From Saccharothrix sp. S26 (lineage in GTDB: Bacteria > Actinomycetota > Actinomycetes > Mycobacteriales > Pseudonocardiaceae): a stretch of 64,000 bases of DNA. This document shows positions 8,808-17,422 of this stretch, in pieces (positions within the stretch are counted from its first letter, which is position 1; the number at the start of each line of letters is the position of its first letter). Position numbers and translations under genes: made by a program. The DNA is taken from contig NZ_JAJUWT010000021.1 of the NCBI RefSeq assembly GCF_021390395.1, positions 143,242 to 207,241 on the forward strand, given 5' to 3'. The notes below the pieces were generated by a model. It saw only the letters and a list, made by a program, of their open reading frames with translations. It was not told the origin of the DNA and did no database searches.

Positions 8808-10139
8808 TCAGACCACCGCCGGCTCGGCGTACCGGCTGACCGGGCGCGGCAGGCCGTAGTGCTCGCGCAACGTGTGGCCGGTGTACTCGGTGCGGAACAG
8901 GCCGCGGGCCCGCAGCAGCGGCACCACGTGGTCCACGAAGTCCTCCAGTCCCGACGGCAGCAGGGGCCCCATCACGTTGAAGCCGTCCGCCGCGCCCGTG
9001 GTGAACCACAGCTCGATGTGGTCGGCGATCTGCTCGGGCGTGCCGGCCACGACCTGGTGCCCGCGCCCGCCGCCGAGGCGGGCGAGCAGTTGGCGCAACG
9101 TCAGCCGCTCCCGCTGCGCCAGGTCGCGCACCAGCTCGAACCGGCTCTTCGCGCCGTTGACGCGGCTCACTGGCGGGAACTCCGGCAGCCGCTCGTCCAG
9201 CGGGTGGTCGGTCAGGTCGACGCCGATCAGCTCGGCCAGCTGCCGCACCGCCCGCGCCGGGATGATCAGCCCGTCCAGCTCCTCGGCCAGCGCCCGCGCC
9301 TGCGCCTCGGTGCCGCCGAGCACCGGCACGATCCCGGGCAGCACCTTCACGCCGTCCGCGTCACGTCCCCTCGCCGTGACGCGGCGCTTGAGGTCGGCGT
9401 AGAACGCGGCCGCGTCGCCGTGCGTCTGGTGGGCGGTGAACACCGCCTCGGCCCAGGTCGACGCGAACTCCCGGCCGTCCTCGCTCGACCCGGCCTGCAC
9501 CAGCAGCGGGTGCCCCTGCGGGCTGCGCACCGCGTTCAACGGCCCGCGCACCGAGAAGAACCGGCCCTTGTGGTTGATCTCGTGCACCTTGGCGTCCTCG
9601 GCGAACACGCCGGACTCGCGGTCCACGACCAGCGCGTCGTCCTCCCACGAGTCCCACAGCGCCGTGACCACGTCCAGGAACTCGTCGGCGCGCCGGTAGC
9701 GCTCGGCGTGCTCGGCGTTGACGTCGCGGTTGAAGTTCTGCGCCGCCCGGTCGCCCGCGGTGGTCACGATGTTCCACCCGGCCCGCCCGCCGCTGATGTG
9801 GTCGAGCGAGGAGAACAGCCGGGCCAGGTTGTACGGCTCGCTGAACCCGGTCGACGCGGTCGCGATCAGCCCGATGCGCTCGGTGGCCTGCGAGATCGCG
9901 GTCAGCAGCGTGATCGGCTCGAACCGGTTGGCCGCGGTGTGCCGCACGTCGCCCCAGATCTGCACGCCGTCGGCGAGGAACACCGAGTCGAACGTGCCGC
10001 GCTCGGCGATCCGCGCGAGGTGCTGGAAGTGCGCCACGTCGTCGAGGGCGCGCGGGTCGGTGCGGGGGTGCCGCCAGGCGGCCTCGTGGTGGCCGACGCC
10101 CATGAGGAACGCGTTGAGGTGGAGCTCGCGTGCGGACAA
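8808..10139 (-). CDS. LLM-class flavin-dependent monooxygenase (NtaA/SnaA/DszA family)
   Basis: 443 aa, the normal size for the NtaA/SnaA/DszA branch of bacterial luciferase-like monooxygenases, which use reduced FMN supplied by a partner reductase. Typical segments are the LNAFLMGVGHHEAAWRHP N-terminus, FDSVFLADGVQIWGD, the ISGGRAGWNIVTT loop, and NFNRD followed by the HYRRADEF-type helix. The start is TTG 10139, with ggga 7-10 bases upstream, only 3 bp after the ROK stop, so it is the last gene of the sulfonate operon. Context suggests oxidative desulfonation or C-S cleavage of an imported organosulfur compound; the exact substrate cannot be read from sequence. No flavin reductase gene is in the window. 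Confidence 0.88.
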   Translation of the reverse strand: MSARELHLNAFLMGVGHHEAAWRHPRTDPRALDDVAHFQHLARIAERGTFDSVFLADGVQIWGDVRHTAANRFEPITLLTAISQATERIGLIATASTGFSEPYNLARLFSSLDHISGGRAGWNIVTTAGDRAAQNFNRDVNAEHAERYRRADEFLDVVTALWDSWEDDALVVDRESGVFAEDAKVHEINHKGRFFSVRGPLNAVRSPQGHPLLVQAGSSEDGREFASTWAEAVFTAHQTHGDAAAFYADLKRRVTARGRDADGVKVLPGIVPVLGGTEAQARALAEELDGLIIPARAVRQLAELIGVDLTDHPLDERLPEFPPVSRVNGAKSRFELVRDLAQRERLTLRQLLARLGGGRGHQVVAGTPEQIADHIELWFTTGAADGFNVMGPLLPSGLEDFVDHVVPLLRARGLFRTEYTGHTLREHYGLPRPVSRYAEPAVV

Positions 10140-10142
10140 CTT

Positions 10143-11330
10143 CTACACTCCCAATCGGATCGGGTTGCGGATGTCGAGCGGGTCGGCGTAGATCGCGTCG
10201 AGCTGCACGGACCCGGCCGCCACGCCGAGCACGTCCCGGCCGAAGCTGCTCGGCAGCACGGCCGACGGCGACGGGCACGCGCGCGAGGTCGCGGCGACCT
10301 CGGCCCGCACCGCGTCGGCGCACTCGGGCAGCCGGATCACGCCCAGCTCGGTGACGACGACGACGTCGGGGTTGACGATGTCGAACAGCAGCGCGGCGGC
10401 GCGGGCGACGATCCGGGCGCGGTCGACGAGCAGCGCGGTGGCCGCGGGGTCACCGGCGACCGCGGCGTCACCGAGGTCCGCGATCGACGGCCGCGCGATC
10501 ACGCCCGCCTCGTAGGCGCGCCACGCCCACGCGCGGTCGGAGACGGTGGCTTCCAGGCACCCGTTGCGGCCGCACGGGCACTCGATCGCCGGGTCGCCCA
10601 GCGCCAGGTGCGCGACACCGCCGGCCGCCGACCGCGTGCCGCGGTGCGCGCCGCCGCCGGTGATGATCGCCGCGTCCACCACGTTGCCGACGAACAGGTG
10701 CACCAGCGACTCGTGGTGGCCCGCCGCGCCGAACAGCTGCTCGGCCCGCGCCAGCGCCCGCGCGTGGCTGTCCACCAGCACCGGCAGCCCGGTCCGCGCC
10801 GCGAGCAGGTCGCGCACGGGCACGTCCCGCCAGCCCAGCGAGGCGTGCTCGACCAGCACGCCCGCCTCGGTGTCGACCCACCCGCCGGCGGCCACGCCCA
10901 AGCCCAGCGGCACGTGCCCGGGCAGGTGCTCGGCGTGCAGCCGCACCAGGCGGTCGGCGGCGGTGGCCAGCACCTCCTCGTGGTCGTCCGGGTCCCGGTG
11001 CGGCACCTTCAGCCTGGCCCGGACCCGGCCGCGCAGGTCCAGCAACGCCAGCGTGCAGTGCTCGTGCGCGACGTGGATGCCGGCCACCAGGTGGCGGCCG
11101 GTCTCCACGTCCACCGGCGTGTGCGGGCGGCCCACGCCCCGGTACGGCAGCGGCCCGGCCACCTCGGTCAGCAGGCCGAGGCCGGCGAGCGCGGCGCAGT
11201 TGCGGGTCACCGCCGCCGGGCTCAGCCCGGTCAGCCTCGCGATGGTGGTGCGCGCGACCGGCCCGTGCCGCAGCACCGCGCCCAGCACCGCCGCCGCGGC
11301 CGTGCCGCGACCCGTGACGCCGGGGTTCAC
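10143..11330 (-). CDS. ROK-family transcriptional regulator
   Basis: 395 aa. A winged-helix DNA-binding region at the N-terminus (ARTTIARLTGLSPAAVTRN, residues about 26-44) is followed by the ROK/sugar-kinase fold. The zinc motif CPCGRNGCLE is intact (near residue 257), and the ATP/sugar fold signature GLGVAAGGWVDTEAG is present. GTG 11330 overlaps the ferredoxin stop by 4 bp (GTGA), so translation is coupled. ROK repressors usually sense sugars or sugar phosphates, so finding one translated inside a sulfonate operon is unusual. It may respond to a sulfo-sugar or other sulfonate, or autoregulate the operon. That role is inference. Confidence 0.9.
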   Translation of the reverse strand: MNPGVTGRGTAAAAVLGAVLRHGPVARTTIARLTGLSPAAVTRNCAALAGLGLLTEVAGPLPYRGVGRPHTPVDVETGRHLVAGIHVAHEHCTLALLDLRGRVRARLKVPHRDPDDHEEVLATAADRLVRLHAEHLPGHVPLGLGVAAGGWVDTEAGVLVEHASLGWRDVPVRDLLAARTGLPVLVDSHARALARAEQLFGAAGHHESLVHLFVGNVVDAAIITGGGAHRGTRSAAGGVAHLALGDPAIECPCGRNGCLEATVSDRAWAWRAYEAGVIARPSIADLGDAAVAGDPAATALLVDRARIVARAAALLFDIVNPDVVVVTELGVIRLPECADAVRAEVAATSRACPSPSAVLPSSFGRDVLGVAAGSVQLDAIYADPLDIRNPIRLGV

Positions 11331-11680
11331 GAGATCAGCGGCGGGCCGGACGGGGACAGCGCGGGGCCCACCGCCCGTGCCGCGCCCGGCGTGCGCCCGC
11401 GGCCCCACCCGATGTCGCGGCGGTAGCTGCCGAGCAGCCCGGTCCGCCGCAGGTGCTCCTCGTCGTGCGCGAACGACTCCGCGGGCAGCGGGTGGGTCTG
11501 CGGCGCGACGAACAACGCGTCGGTCGGGCAGTTGGCCTCGCACTGGAAGCAGGTCTGGCAGTCCTGCTGCCTGCTGATCACCGGCACGCCGTCGGGGCCG
11601 CGGTCGAACACGTTGGTGGGGCACACCGCGACGCACTTGTCGCAGGTGACGCACCGCGCGGCGGACACCAGCTCGATCAC
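11327..11680 (-). CDS. Two-cluster [4Fe-4S] ferredoxin
   Basis: 117 aa with two complete CxxCxxCxxxCP motifs (CVTCDKCVAVCP and CQTCFQCEANCP), predicting two [4Fe-4S] clusters, followed by a ~60-residue tail (residues about 57-117). GTG 11680 is supported by a strong ribosome site (aggaggtgg) and overlaps the stop of the flavoprotein gene by 4 bp. Its 3' end likewise overlaps the ROK start. Physical coupling to the FAD oxidoreductase argues that the two form one electron-transfer unit, reminiscent of AprA/AprB-type pairs. Whether it drives reduction or oxidation of a sulfur substrate is not determinable here. Confidence 0.9.
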   Translation of the reverse strand: MIELVSAARCVTCDKCVAVCPTNVFDRGPDGVPVISRQQDCQTCFQCEANCPTDALFVAPQTHPLPAESFAHDEEHLRRTGLLGSYRRDIGWGRGRTPGAARAVGPALSPSGPPLIS

Positions 11681-13248
11681 GCCGCCACCTCCTGCGGGCG
11701 GGCCCAGACCTCGTCCAGGCCGCCGGAGGTGATCCGGAAGTGCTGGGCGGGGTCCAGGTCGGGGAAGTCGAGCCGCTTGGCCATGCCGCGGCTCTCGCTG
11801 CGCGCCAACGCCGAGGTGTACATCCACCGCGCGTGCGCCACCATCGCCGCGGCTTGGCGCGCCCGCACCAGCTCCGCGCCCTCCGCGCGCAGGCCGGAGC
11901 GCACCGCCGACCACGTGCCGTCGAGCCGGCCCAACGCCGTGCGCAGCACGTCACCGTGCCGCAGGTAGTTCTTGTCGTACGGCAGCACCTCGGCCTGCAC
12001 CGCGCTCACGACCTCCGCCGCCGACACCGACGACGTGGCGCCGGTCGGGCGCAGCCCGGCGCCACCGGCGGCCCGGACCGGGCGCTGTGCGGCCGACGGG
12101 CCGAGGGCGCGGGCGAACCGCGCCGCCGCCCGCCCCGACCACGACCCGGACGACATCGCCCACGCCGCGTTGTGGCTGCCGCCGCCGGTGAACCCGCCGC
12201 AGATCAGCTCCCTGGTCGCCGCGTCACCGGCCGCGTACAGGCCCGGCACGGTGGTCGCGCAGCCGTCGTCGACGATCCGGATGCCGCCGGTGCCGCGCAC
12301 CGTGCCCTCGGCCAGCAGGGTCACCGCGAACGGCTGGGTGAACGGGTCGACGCCCAGCCGGTCGAAGGTCAGGAAGAAGTTCGGCTGCGCCAACCGCATC
12401 GCCTTGCGGGCCGCCTCGTCGGCCCGGTCGAGCTTGCAGAACACCTTCTCCGAGGCCAACAACGTCCGCGCGATCACCGACCGGCCGCGTTGGCTGCCCG
12501 CGCCGTCGAGCACCGAGCCGTCCGCCCGGTAGAACGTGGCGTAGTTGTAGAACGCGGTCTTGGTGACCGACGTGTGCTCCGGCGCGATGCCGTAGGCGTT
12601 GGAGAACTCCATGCCGGACAGCTCCGCCCCGACCTCGGCGGCGAACAGCGCGCCGTCACCGGTGTTGACGTCGCACCCCAGCGCCTTGCTGAGGAACGCG
12701 CAGCCGCCGGTGGCCAGCACCACCGCACCCGACCGCACCCGGAACGCCCGGTCGGCCTGCCGCTGGTGGCCCGCCGCGCCCGCGACCACGCCGTCCTCCG
12801 TCGTGAGCAACTCCGTGACGGGGCTGTGGTCGAGGATGCGGACACCGGCCCGCCGCACCCGGATGCGCTGCCGCCGCATGTACTCCGGCCCTTGCAGGCC
12901 GTTGCGCAGCGGCGCGCCGTCCGGGCCGACCGGGAACGGGTAGCGCGCCACCTCGGCCAGCTCGTTGACCCGGTCGTAGGTCTCGTCCAGCACCCGGGCC
13001 ATCCAGCGCCGGTCGGCGAGGTAGCCGCCCAGGCCTTCCCGGCTCGCCATGGCCTTCTCGCGGGACTCGGGCTCCGGCGGCACGTACCACACGCCGGTGC
13101 CGCCGGACGCCGTCGCACCGCTGGTGCCGCAGTACCCCTTGTCCGCCAGCACCACCGAAGCACCGTCCTCGGCGGCCTTGAGCGCGGCCCACGTCGCGGC
13201 GGGCCCACCGCCGACGACCAGCACGTCCGCGTCGAGTTCGAGCGTCAT
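11677..13248 (-). CDS. FAD-dependent oxidoreductase, fumarate reductase/AprA-like flavoprotein
   Basis: 523 aa. The N-terminal dinucleotide fold is clear (VLVVGGGPAATWAALKAAE, residues 9-27), with an FAD-binding C-terminal element (GLYAAGDAATRE) and the SGATASGG segment typical of the succinate dehydrogenase/fumarate reductase/APS-reductase alpha superfamily. ATG 13248 is preceded by aaggag. It sits between the ABC permease gene (29 bp upstream) and the overlapping ferredoxin gene. Family knowledge allows fumarate-reductase-like, APS-reductase-like or dehydrogenase activity. Context points to redox processing of an imported sulfur compound, but the substrate is unassigned. Confidence 0.88.
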   Translation of the reverse strand: MTLELDADVLVVGGGPAATWAALKAAEDGASVVLADKGYCGTSGATASGGTGVWYVPPEPESREKAMASREGLGGYLADRRWMARVLDETYDRVNELAEVARYPFPVGPDGAPLRNGLQGPEYMRRQRIRVRRAGVRILDHSPVTELLTTEDGVVAGAAGHQRQADRAFRVRSGAVVLATGGCAFLSKALGCDVNTGDGALFAAEVGAELSGMEFSNAYGIAPEHTSVTKTAFYNYATFYRADGSVLDGAGSQRGRSVIARTLLASEKVFCKLDRADEAARKAMRLAQPNFFLTFDRLGVDPFTQPFAVTLLAEGTVRGTGGIRIVDDGCATTVPGLYAAGDAATRELICGGFTGGGSHNAAWAMSSGSWSGRAAARFARALGPSAAQRPVRAAGGAGLRPTGATSSVSAAEVVSAVQAEVLPYDKNYLRHGDVLRTALGRLDGTWSAVRSGLRAEGAELVRARQAAAMVAHARWMYTSALARSESRGMAKRLDFPDLDPAQHFRITSGGLDEVWARPQEVAA

Positions 13249-13276
13249 GCGATGCTCCTTCCGTACCGAGGGGGGA

Positions 13277-14134
13277 TCAGGAACCGACAGGGACGCGCCA
13301 GGACGTGAACCGGCGCTCCAGGGCGACGAGCACCTGGTTGAACACCACGCCGATGGCCGAGATCGTGATGATCCCCGCGTACATCTGGGGGATCGCGAAG
13401 TTGAACTGCGAGGCGTTGATCAGGTAACCGAGCCCGGCCTTGGCTCCCACCATCTCCGCCGCCACCAGCACCAGGATCGACACCGCGCCCGCCAACCGGA
13501 TGCCGGTGAACACCGTGGGCACGGCGGCGGGCAGGATCACCTTCTGGAACAGCCGGAACCCGGACAGGTCCACCGACCGGGCCAGCCGCAGCAGGGTGGG
13601 GTCGACACCGCGCACCGCGCTGATCGTGTTCAGCAGGATCGGCCAGGTGCAGGCGTAGAACACGATCGCGATCTTCGACGTCTCGCCGATGCCGAGCAGC
13701 AGCACGAACACCGGCAGCAACGCCAGCGCCGCGGTGTTGCGGAACACCTCCAGCAGCGGCCCGAGCAGCGTCGCCACCGGCTTGTACCAGCCGATCAGCA
13801 GGCCGAGCGGCACGGCCACCGCCACCGCCAGGCCGAACCCGGACAGCGACCGGGCCAGGCTCGCCCCGGTGTTGTCCAGCAGTTGGCCGTTGGCGGCCAG
13901 CCGCCACCACGCGTCGAGCACGGTCGAGAACGGCGGCAGGAACGTGGCGTCGACCAGGCCCAGCCGGGGCGCGGTCTCCCACACCGCCAGCAGCACCACG
14001 ATCGCCGCGACCTTGCCGGCCGCCGTGACCAGCGCGTCGGCCACCCGTCGCACCGCCGACGGCCGCCTCACCCGGTCCCGGCCCGCGGGCCGCCCTTCGT
14101 CCACGGCCGGCCGTGACTCCAGCAGCGCGGTCAT
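13277..14134 (-). CDS. ABC transporter permease, sulfonate/nitrate/taurine type
   Basis: 285 aa with about six hydrophobic segments and the BPD_transp_1 EAA-like loop (SGFRLFQKVILPAAVPTVFTG). The first ~30 residues are a charged, Arg-rich extension before the first membrane span (VAAIVVLLAVWETAPRLGL). It resembles the SsuC/TauC permeases that form homodimers in the membrane. ATG 14134 overlaps the ATPase stop by 4 bp, so the three transporter genes are translationally chained. The ligand is presumably an alkanesulfonate or related organosulfur compound, by family and neighbours. Confidence 0.9.
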   Translation of the reverse strand: MTALLESRPAVDEGRPAGRDRVRRPSAVRRVADALVTAAGKVAAIVVLLAVWETAPRLGLVDATFLPPFSTVLDAWWRLAANGQLLDNTGASLARSLSGFGLAVAVAVPLGLLIGWYKPVATLLGPLLEVFRNTAALALLPVFVLLLGIGETSKIAIVFYACTWPILLNTISAVRGVDPTLLRLARSVDLSGFRLFQKVILPAAVPTVFTGIRLAGAVSILVLVAAEMVGAKAGLGYLINASQFNFAIPQMYAGIITISAIGVVFNQVLVALERRFTSWRVPVGS

Positions 14135-14952
14135 ACCGCGGCCACCTCCTTCTCCTGTTGCTGGGCGCGGGAGACCTCGTCGTGCAGCAGCTCCCAGATC
14201 CGGTGCCGGTAGCGGGCGAACTCGGCGCTGGACCGCAGGTCGGCCTGCTCGGCGCGGTCGCCGAGCTCGATCGGCACGACCTCCTTGACCCGGCCCGGCC
14301 GCGAGGTCAGCACCGCGACCCGTTGACCCAGGTAGACGGCCTCGTCGATGGAGTGCGTGATGAACACGACCGTCTTGCCGGTGCGCCGCCAGATCCGCAG
14401 CAGCTCGTCCTGCAACGACTCGCGGGTCTGCGCGTCCAGCGCCGCGAACGGCTCGTCCATCAGCAGCACGGTGGGGTCGTAGGCCAGGCTGCGGGCGATC
14501 GCGACGCGCTGCCGCATGCCACCCGAGAGCTGGTGCGGGTGCCGGTCGGCGAACCCGCTCAGGCCCACCAGGTCCAGGAACCCGCGGGCCCGCCCGGACC
14601 GCTCCCGGCGCGGCACGCCGGCCGCTTCCAGGCCGAACTCGACGTTGCCCTGCGCGGTGCGCCACGGCAGCAGCGCGTACTGCTGGAACACCACGCCCCG
14701 GTCCAGGCCGGGGCCGGTGATCGGGACGCCGTCCAGCAGCACCTCGCCCTCGCTCGGCTCGGTCAGCCCGCCCAGCAGGTCCAGCAACGTGGACTTGCCG
14801 CAGCCGCTGGGCCCGACCAGGACCAGGAACTCACCGCGCGCCACGTCCAGGTCCACCCCGTCCACGGCGGTGAACTCGCTGTGCCGCCGCGACGCGCGGT
14901 CGCGGACCACGAACCGCTTGGTGACGCCGCGGAAGCGGATGTGGGCGCTCAT
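14131..14952 (-). CDS. ABC transporter ATPase, sulfonate/nitrate/taurine type
   Basis: 273 aa with all ABC ATPase motifs: Walker A GPSGCGKST (residues about 50), Q-loop VFQQYALLPW, signature LSGGMRQR, Walker B VLLMDEPFAALD and switch H in VFITHSIDEA. The LLPWRTAQGNVEFGLE stretch after the Q-loop is typical of the SsuB/TauB/NrtD subgroup. It starts with ATG 14952, overlapping the stop of the binding-protein gene, and overlaps the permease start at its end. It powers the importer encoded on either side. Confidence 0.93.
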   Translation of the reverse strand: MSAHIRFRGVTKRFVVRDRASRRHSEFTAVDGVDLDVARGEFLVLVGPSGCGKSTLLDLLGGLTEPSEGEVLLDGVPITGPGLDRGVVFQQYALLPWRTAQGNVEFGLEAAGVPRRERSGRARGFLDLVGLSGFADRHPHQLSGGMRQRVAIARSLAYDPTVLLMDEPFAALDAQTRESLQDELLRIWRRTGKTVVFITHSIDEAVYLGQRVAVLTSRPGRVKEVVPIELGDRAEQADLRSSAEFARYRHRIWELLHDEVSRAQQQEKEVAAV

Positions 14953-15956
14953 GCCGCCACCCCGTTGAACTCGTTGGTGTACAGGTCGGTCAGCTTCACC
15001 TGGTCCTTGGTGATCTCGCCGCGCTCGGCCAGCCAGTCGACCCACAGCGCCAACTCCTTGTCCACGATCCGACCGCCCTTCTCGGCGACGCCGGTGGACC
15101 TCCAGTACCGCAGCGCGGCCGGGTCCTCGTTGCGCCCGCGCTTGGTGAGGATGTCGACCTTGCGCGCCACCACCTCGTCACGCGGGGTGGTGCGGCTCCA
15201 CTCGATGGCCTGGGCCACGCCGCTGACGAAGGAGCGCACGGTGTTCGGGTTGTCCCGGAGGAACTTCTCGGTGAACACGTACGTGCCCGCGGTGAACGCG
15301 CCCAGCAGGTCGAAGTCGGAGAACAGCTTGCGCAGCCCGCCCTTCTCCAACGCCTTGTCGCGCAGGATGCCGCCCAGCACGCCGACCTCGATCTGGCCCT
15401 GCCGCACCGACTGCTCGATGTTGACCGGCGGCACCGCGATCGGCTCCACCTTCTTGATCTCGTCGGGCGACAGGCCGTTGCGCTTGAGGTAGATGCCGAG
15501 CATGGCCTCGTGGTGCGCGCCCAGCGTGTTCATGCCGACCTTCTTGCCGATCAGGTCGCGCGCGGAGGTGACCGGGCTGCCCTCCAGCACGTAGAAGCCG
15601 CTGAAGGCCGCCTCGTCGGAGCCGTAGTAGCCGATCACCGACTTGATCGGGGCGCCGGCCGCCTTGAGCTTGACCACCGCGCCGTTGAACGCGCCGCCGA
15701 AGTCGACCTGGCCGGTGGCGGCGGACTGGATGTCCTGCGGACCGCTGGTGGTGTTGCCGACCCACTCCAGCTTCACGTCGCCGAGGTAGCCGAGGTCGGC
15801 GGCCAGTTCGGGCAGGGTCACGTCACCCGCCCAGCCCTGGTAGCGCAGCGTCTTGGTCTCGGCGCCGCCACCGGCGCCCGCGGTGGAGCAGCCGACCGCG
15901 GCCGCCGTCAGGCCGAGGAAGGTGAGGCCGAGGAAGTTCCGTCGCGTGCTGATCAC
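14949..15956 (-). CDS. ABC transporter substrate-binding lipoprotein (sulfonate/taurine type)
   Basis: 335 aa from GTG 15956, which has aaagga 7 bases upstream. The N-terminus combines a twin-arginine-like stretch (STRRNFLGLT) with a lipobox-like end (AAAVGC), suggesting a Tat-exported lipoprotein anchored outside the membrane. The mature part is an NMT1/SsuA-like periplasmic-binding fold (LPELAADLGYLGDVKLEWVG, ATGQVDFGGAFNG, LIGKKVGMN). It is the first structural gene of the seven-gene operon, downstream of a putative leader peptide and hairpin. The ligand is probably an aliphatic or aryl sulfonate. Nitrate- or cyanate-type ligands are less likely given the oxygenase neighbours. Confidence 0.9.
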   Translation of the reverse strand: MISTRRNFLGLTFLGLTAAAVGCSTAGAGGGAETKTLRYQGWAGDVTLPELAADLGYLGDVKLEWVGNTTSGPQDIQSAATGQVDFGGAFNGAVVKLKAAGAPIKSVIGYYGSDEAAFSGFYVLEGSPVTSARDLIGKKVGMNTLGAHHEAMLGIYLKRNGLSPDEIKKVEPIAVPPVNIEQSVRQGQIEVGVLGGILRDKALEKGGLRKLFSDFDLLGAFTAGTYVFTEKFLRDNPNTVRSFVSGVAQAIEWSRTTPRDEVVARKVDILTKRGRNEDPAALRYWRSTGVAEKGGRIVDKELALWVDWLAERGEITKDQVKLTDLYTNEFNGVAA

Positions 15957-15996
15957 GGCGAATCCTTTGCTGGGAAAAAGCGGGCAGGCCGAAATA

Positions 15997-16014
15997 CCGG
16001 GCAACGACACCCGG
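15997..16014 (-). promoter_or_regulatory. Candidate attenuator hairpin before the sulfonate operon
   Basis: Between the leader peptide stop (16037) and the binding-protein start (15956), the minus strand can form ccggg-(8 nt loop)-cccgg, a 5-bp perfect stem. It is modest in strength and lacks a clear U-tract. Its position between a leader peptide and the first gene is what makes it a candidate for ribosome-dependent attenuation or start-site occlusion. Inference only. Confidence 0.35.
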
Positions 16015-16036
16015 ATCGGGGGAAAAAGGGGCGGGT

Positions 16037-16135
16037 TCAGCGGCCGGCGCGACAGAGCGCGCCCGCCTGCCGCCGGAGATCGACGTGCCGGCGCGAGGTG
16101 AGGTTGACGGCTTGGCTCACGTGGCAGAGCCTCAC
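16037..16135 (-). CDS. Putative sulfur-responsive leader peptide
   Basis: A 32-codon frame (GTG 16135; GTG 16120 would give 27 residues) ends 80 bp before the binding-protein gene. It contains SRRHVDL followed ten residues later by ALCR near the C-terminus. From memory, this pattern is the hallmark of the short actinobacterial leader peptides found upstream of sulfate, sulfonate and cysteine-related operons. Cysteines lie at the fourth residue and near the end, so translation could report cysteinyl-tRNA supply. It is too short for automatic gene calling, and the sequence would otherwise be an unexplained 5' leader. Regulation by attenuation is inference. Confidence 0.6.
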   Translation of the reverse strand: MRLCHVSQAVNLTSRRHVDLRRQAGALCRAGR

Positions 16136-16374
16136 ACCCAGGTCAGGCGGGGTCAACGGGTCCGGCGGCCGTCCCACATCATGGAGCCGGCCGCCCGCGG
16201 AGCTGGACAACGGCCACTTTTTTGCCCAGCGCAACGAAGTGCCGGCGGCCGTCGAAGATGTCAACCGCGTCCGCGTGCTGGGACGACTTAATTCACCGCC
16301 GCGCAATGTTGTGCGCGATCCGCGCGGCCGCCCATCGTGAAGTGCGAACGCATTCTCACGAGAGGACACCGGCG

Positions 16375-17292
16375 ATGACCGCACAGCTTTCCGACACGAT
16401 CACCGTCCACCGGCTCGGCGCGGGCATCGGCGCGCGGATCGACGGCGTCCGGCTGGGCGGCGACCTGTCCGAGGGCGCCGTCGCGACCGTCCGGGACGCC
16501 CTGCTGGCCAACAAGGTGGTGTTCTTCCGCGGCCAGGAGCACCTGGACGACGCGGGCCAGCTCGCCTTCGCCCGGCTGCTCGGCGAGCCGACGCTGGCGC
16601 ACCCGACCGTCAAGGGCCGCGAGCACGCCAACGTGCTGCCGATCGACTCCGACTACGGCAAGGCCAACAGCTGGCACACCGACGTCACGTTCGTCGACCG
16701 CGTGCCCGCCATCAGCATCCTGCGCGCGGTCGAGCTGCCTCCCTACGGTGGCAACACGGTGTGGGCCAACACGGTGCGCGCCTACGAGGAGCTGCCGCCG
16801 GCGCTGAAGGCGTTGGTGGACCGGCTGTGGGCCGTGCACAGCAACGTCTACGACTACGCCGGGCACGTCGACTCGACCCGCATCGGCGGCGTGGACGTGA
16901 AGGAGGAGTCCTACCGCGACGAGTTCCAGTCGCAGCGCTACGAGACCGAGCACCCAGTGGTCCGGGTGCACCCGGAGACGGGCGAGCGGGCGTTGCTGCT
17001 GGGTCACTTCGTCAAGCGGATCGTGGGCCTGACGAGCGCCGAGTCGCAGACGGTCTACCGCCTGCTCCAGGACCGCGTGACCCGGTTGGAGAACACGGTG
17101 CGCTGGCAGTGGGCCGACGGTGACGTGGCGATCTGGGACAACCGCGCCACCCAGCACTACGGCGTGGCCGACTACGACGACGCGCGCCGCCGCCTGCACC
17201 GCATCACCATCGCGGGCGACGTCCCGGTCAGCGTGGATGGTGTCACCAGCACCACGGTGGTCGGCGACGCGGCGCACTTCTCCGCGCTCTGA
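16375..17292 (+). CDS. TauD/TfdA-family 2-oxoglutarate/Fe(II) dioxygenase
   Basis: 305 aa from ATG 16375 with gagagga upstream; the frame remains open further upstream but without a ribosome site or family similarity. The facial triad is visible: WHTDV (His near residue 101, Asp near 103) and the distal His in ATQHYGVADY, followed by the 2-oxoglutarate-binding Arg in RRRLHR. This is the size and arrangement of taurine/alkylsulfonate/2,4-D dioxygenases, which hydroxylate the carbon next to the sulfonate and release sulfite. It is divergent from the sulfonate operon across a 418-bp spacer, which strongly suggests a shared sulfur-starvation regulon. The exact substrate is open. Confidence 0.9.
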   Translation: MTAQLSDTITVHRLGAGIGARIDGVRLGGDLSEGAVATVRDALLANKVVFFRGQEHLDDAGQLAFARLLGEPTLAHPTVKGREHANVLPIDSDYGKANSWHTDVTFVDRVPAISILRAVELPPYGGNTVWANTVRAYEELPPALKALVDRLWAVHSNVYDYAGHVDSTRIGGVDVKEESYRDEFQSQRYETEHPVVRVHPETGERALLLGHFVKRIVGLTSAESQTVYRLLQDRVTRLENTVRWQWADGDVAIWDNRATQHYGVADYDDARRRLHRITIAGDVPVSVDGVTSTTVVGDAAHFSAL

Positions 17293-17294
17293 GG

Positions 17295-17368
17295 CCGACC
17301 GTCCCCGGTGGACGGTCGGGAGGCGTAACCGCCTCGACGGCGGGCGTTCGCCCGGGCGTCGAGGCGGT
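17295..17368 (+). terminator. Double-hairpin terminator after the dioxygenase gene
   Basis: Two perfect inverted repeats follow the stop codon. One has a 9-bp stem, ccgaccgtc/gacggtcgg, at 17295-17319; the other a 12-bp stem, accgcctcgacg/cgtcgaggcggt, at 17328-17368. There is no strong T-run, which is usual for high-GC actinomycete terminators. Confidence 0.75.
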
Positions 17369-17422
17369 GAACTCTTGCCGCCGGTCCTTCGGGTTCCGTG
17401 CCGCGGTCAGCACAATCGCGCT

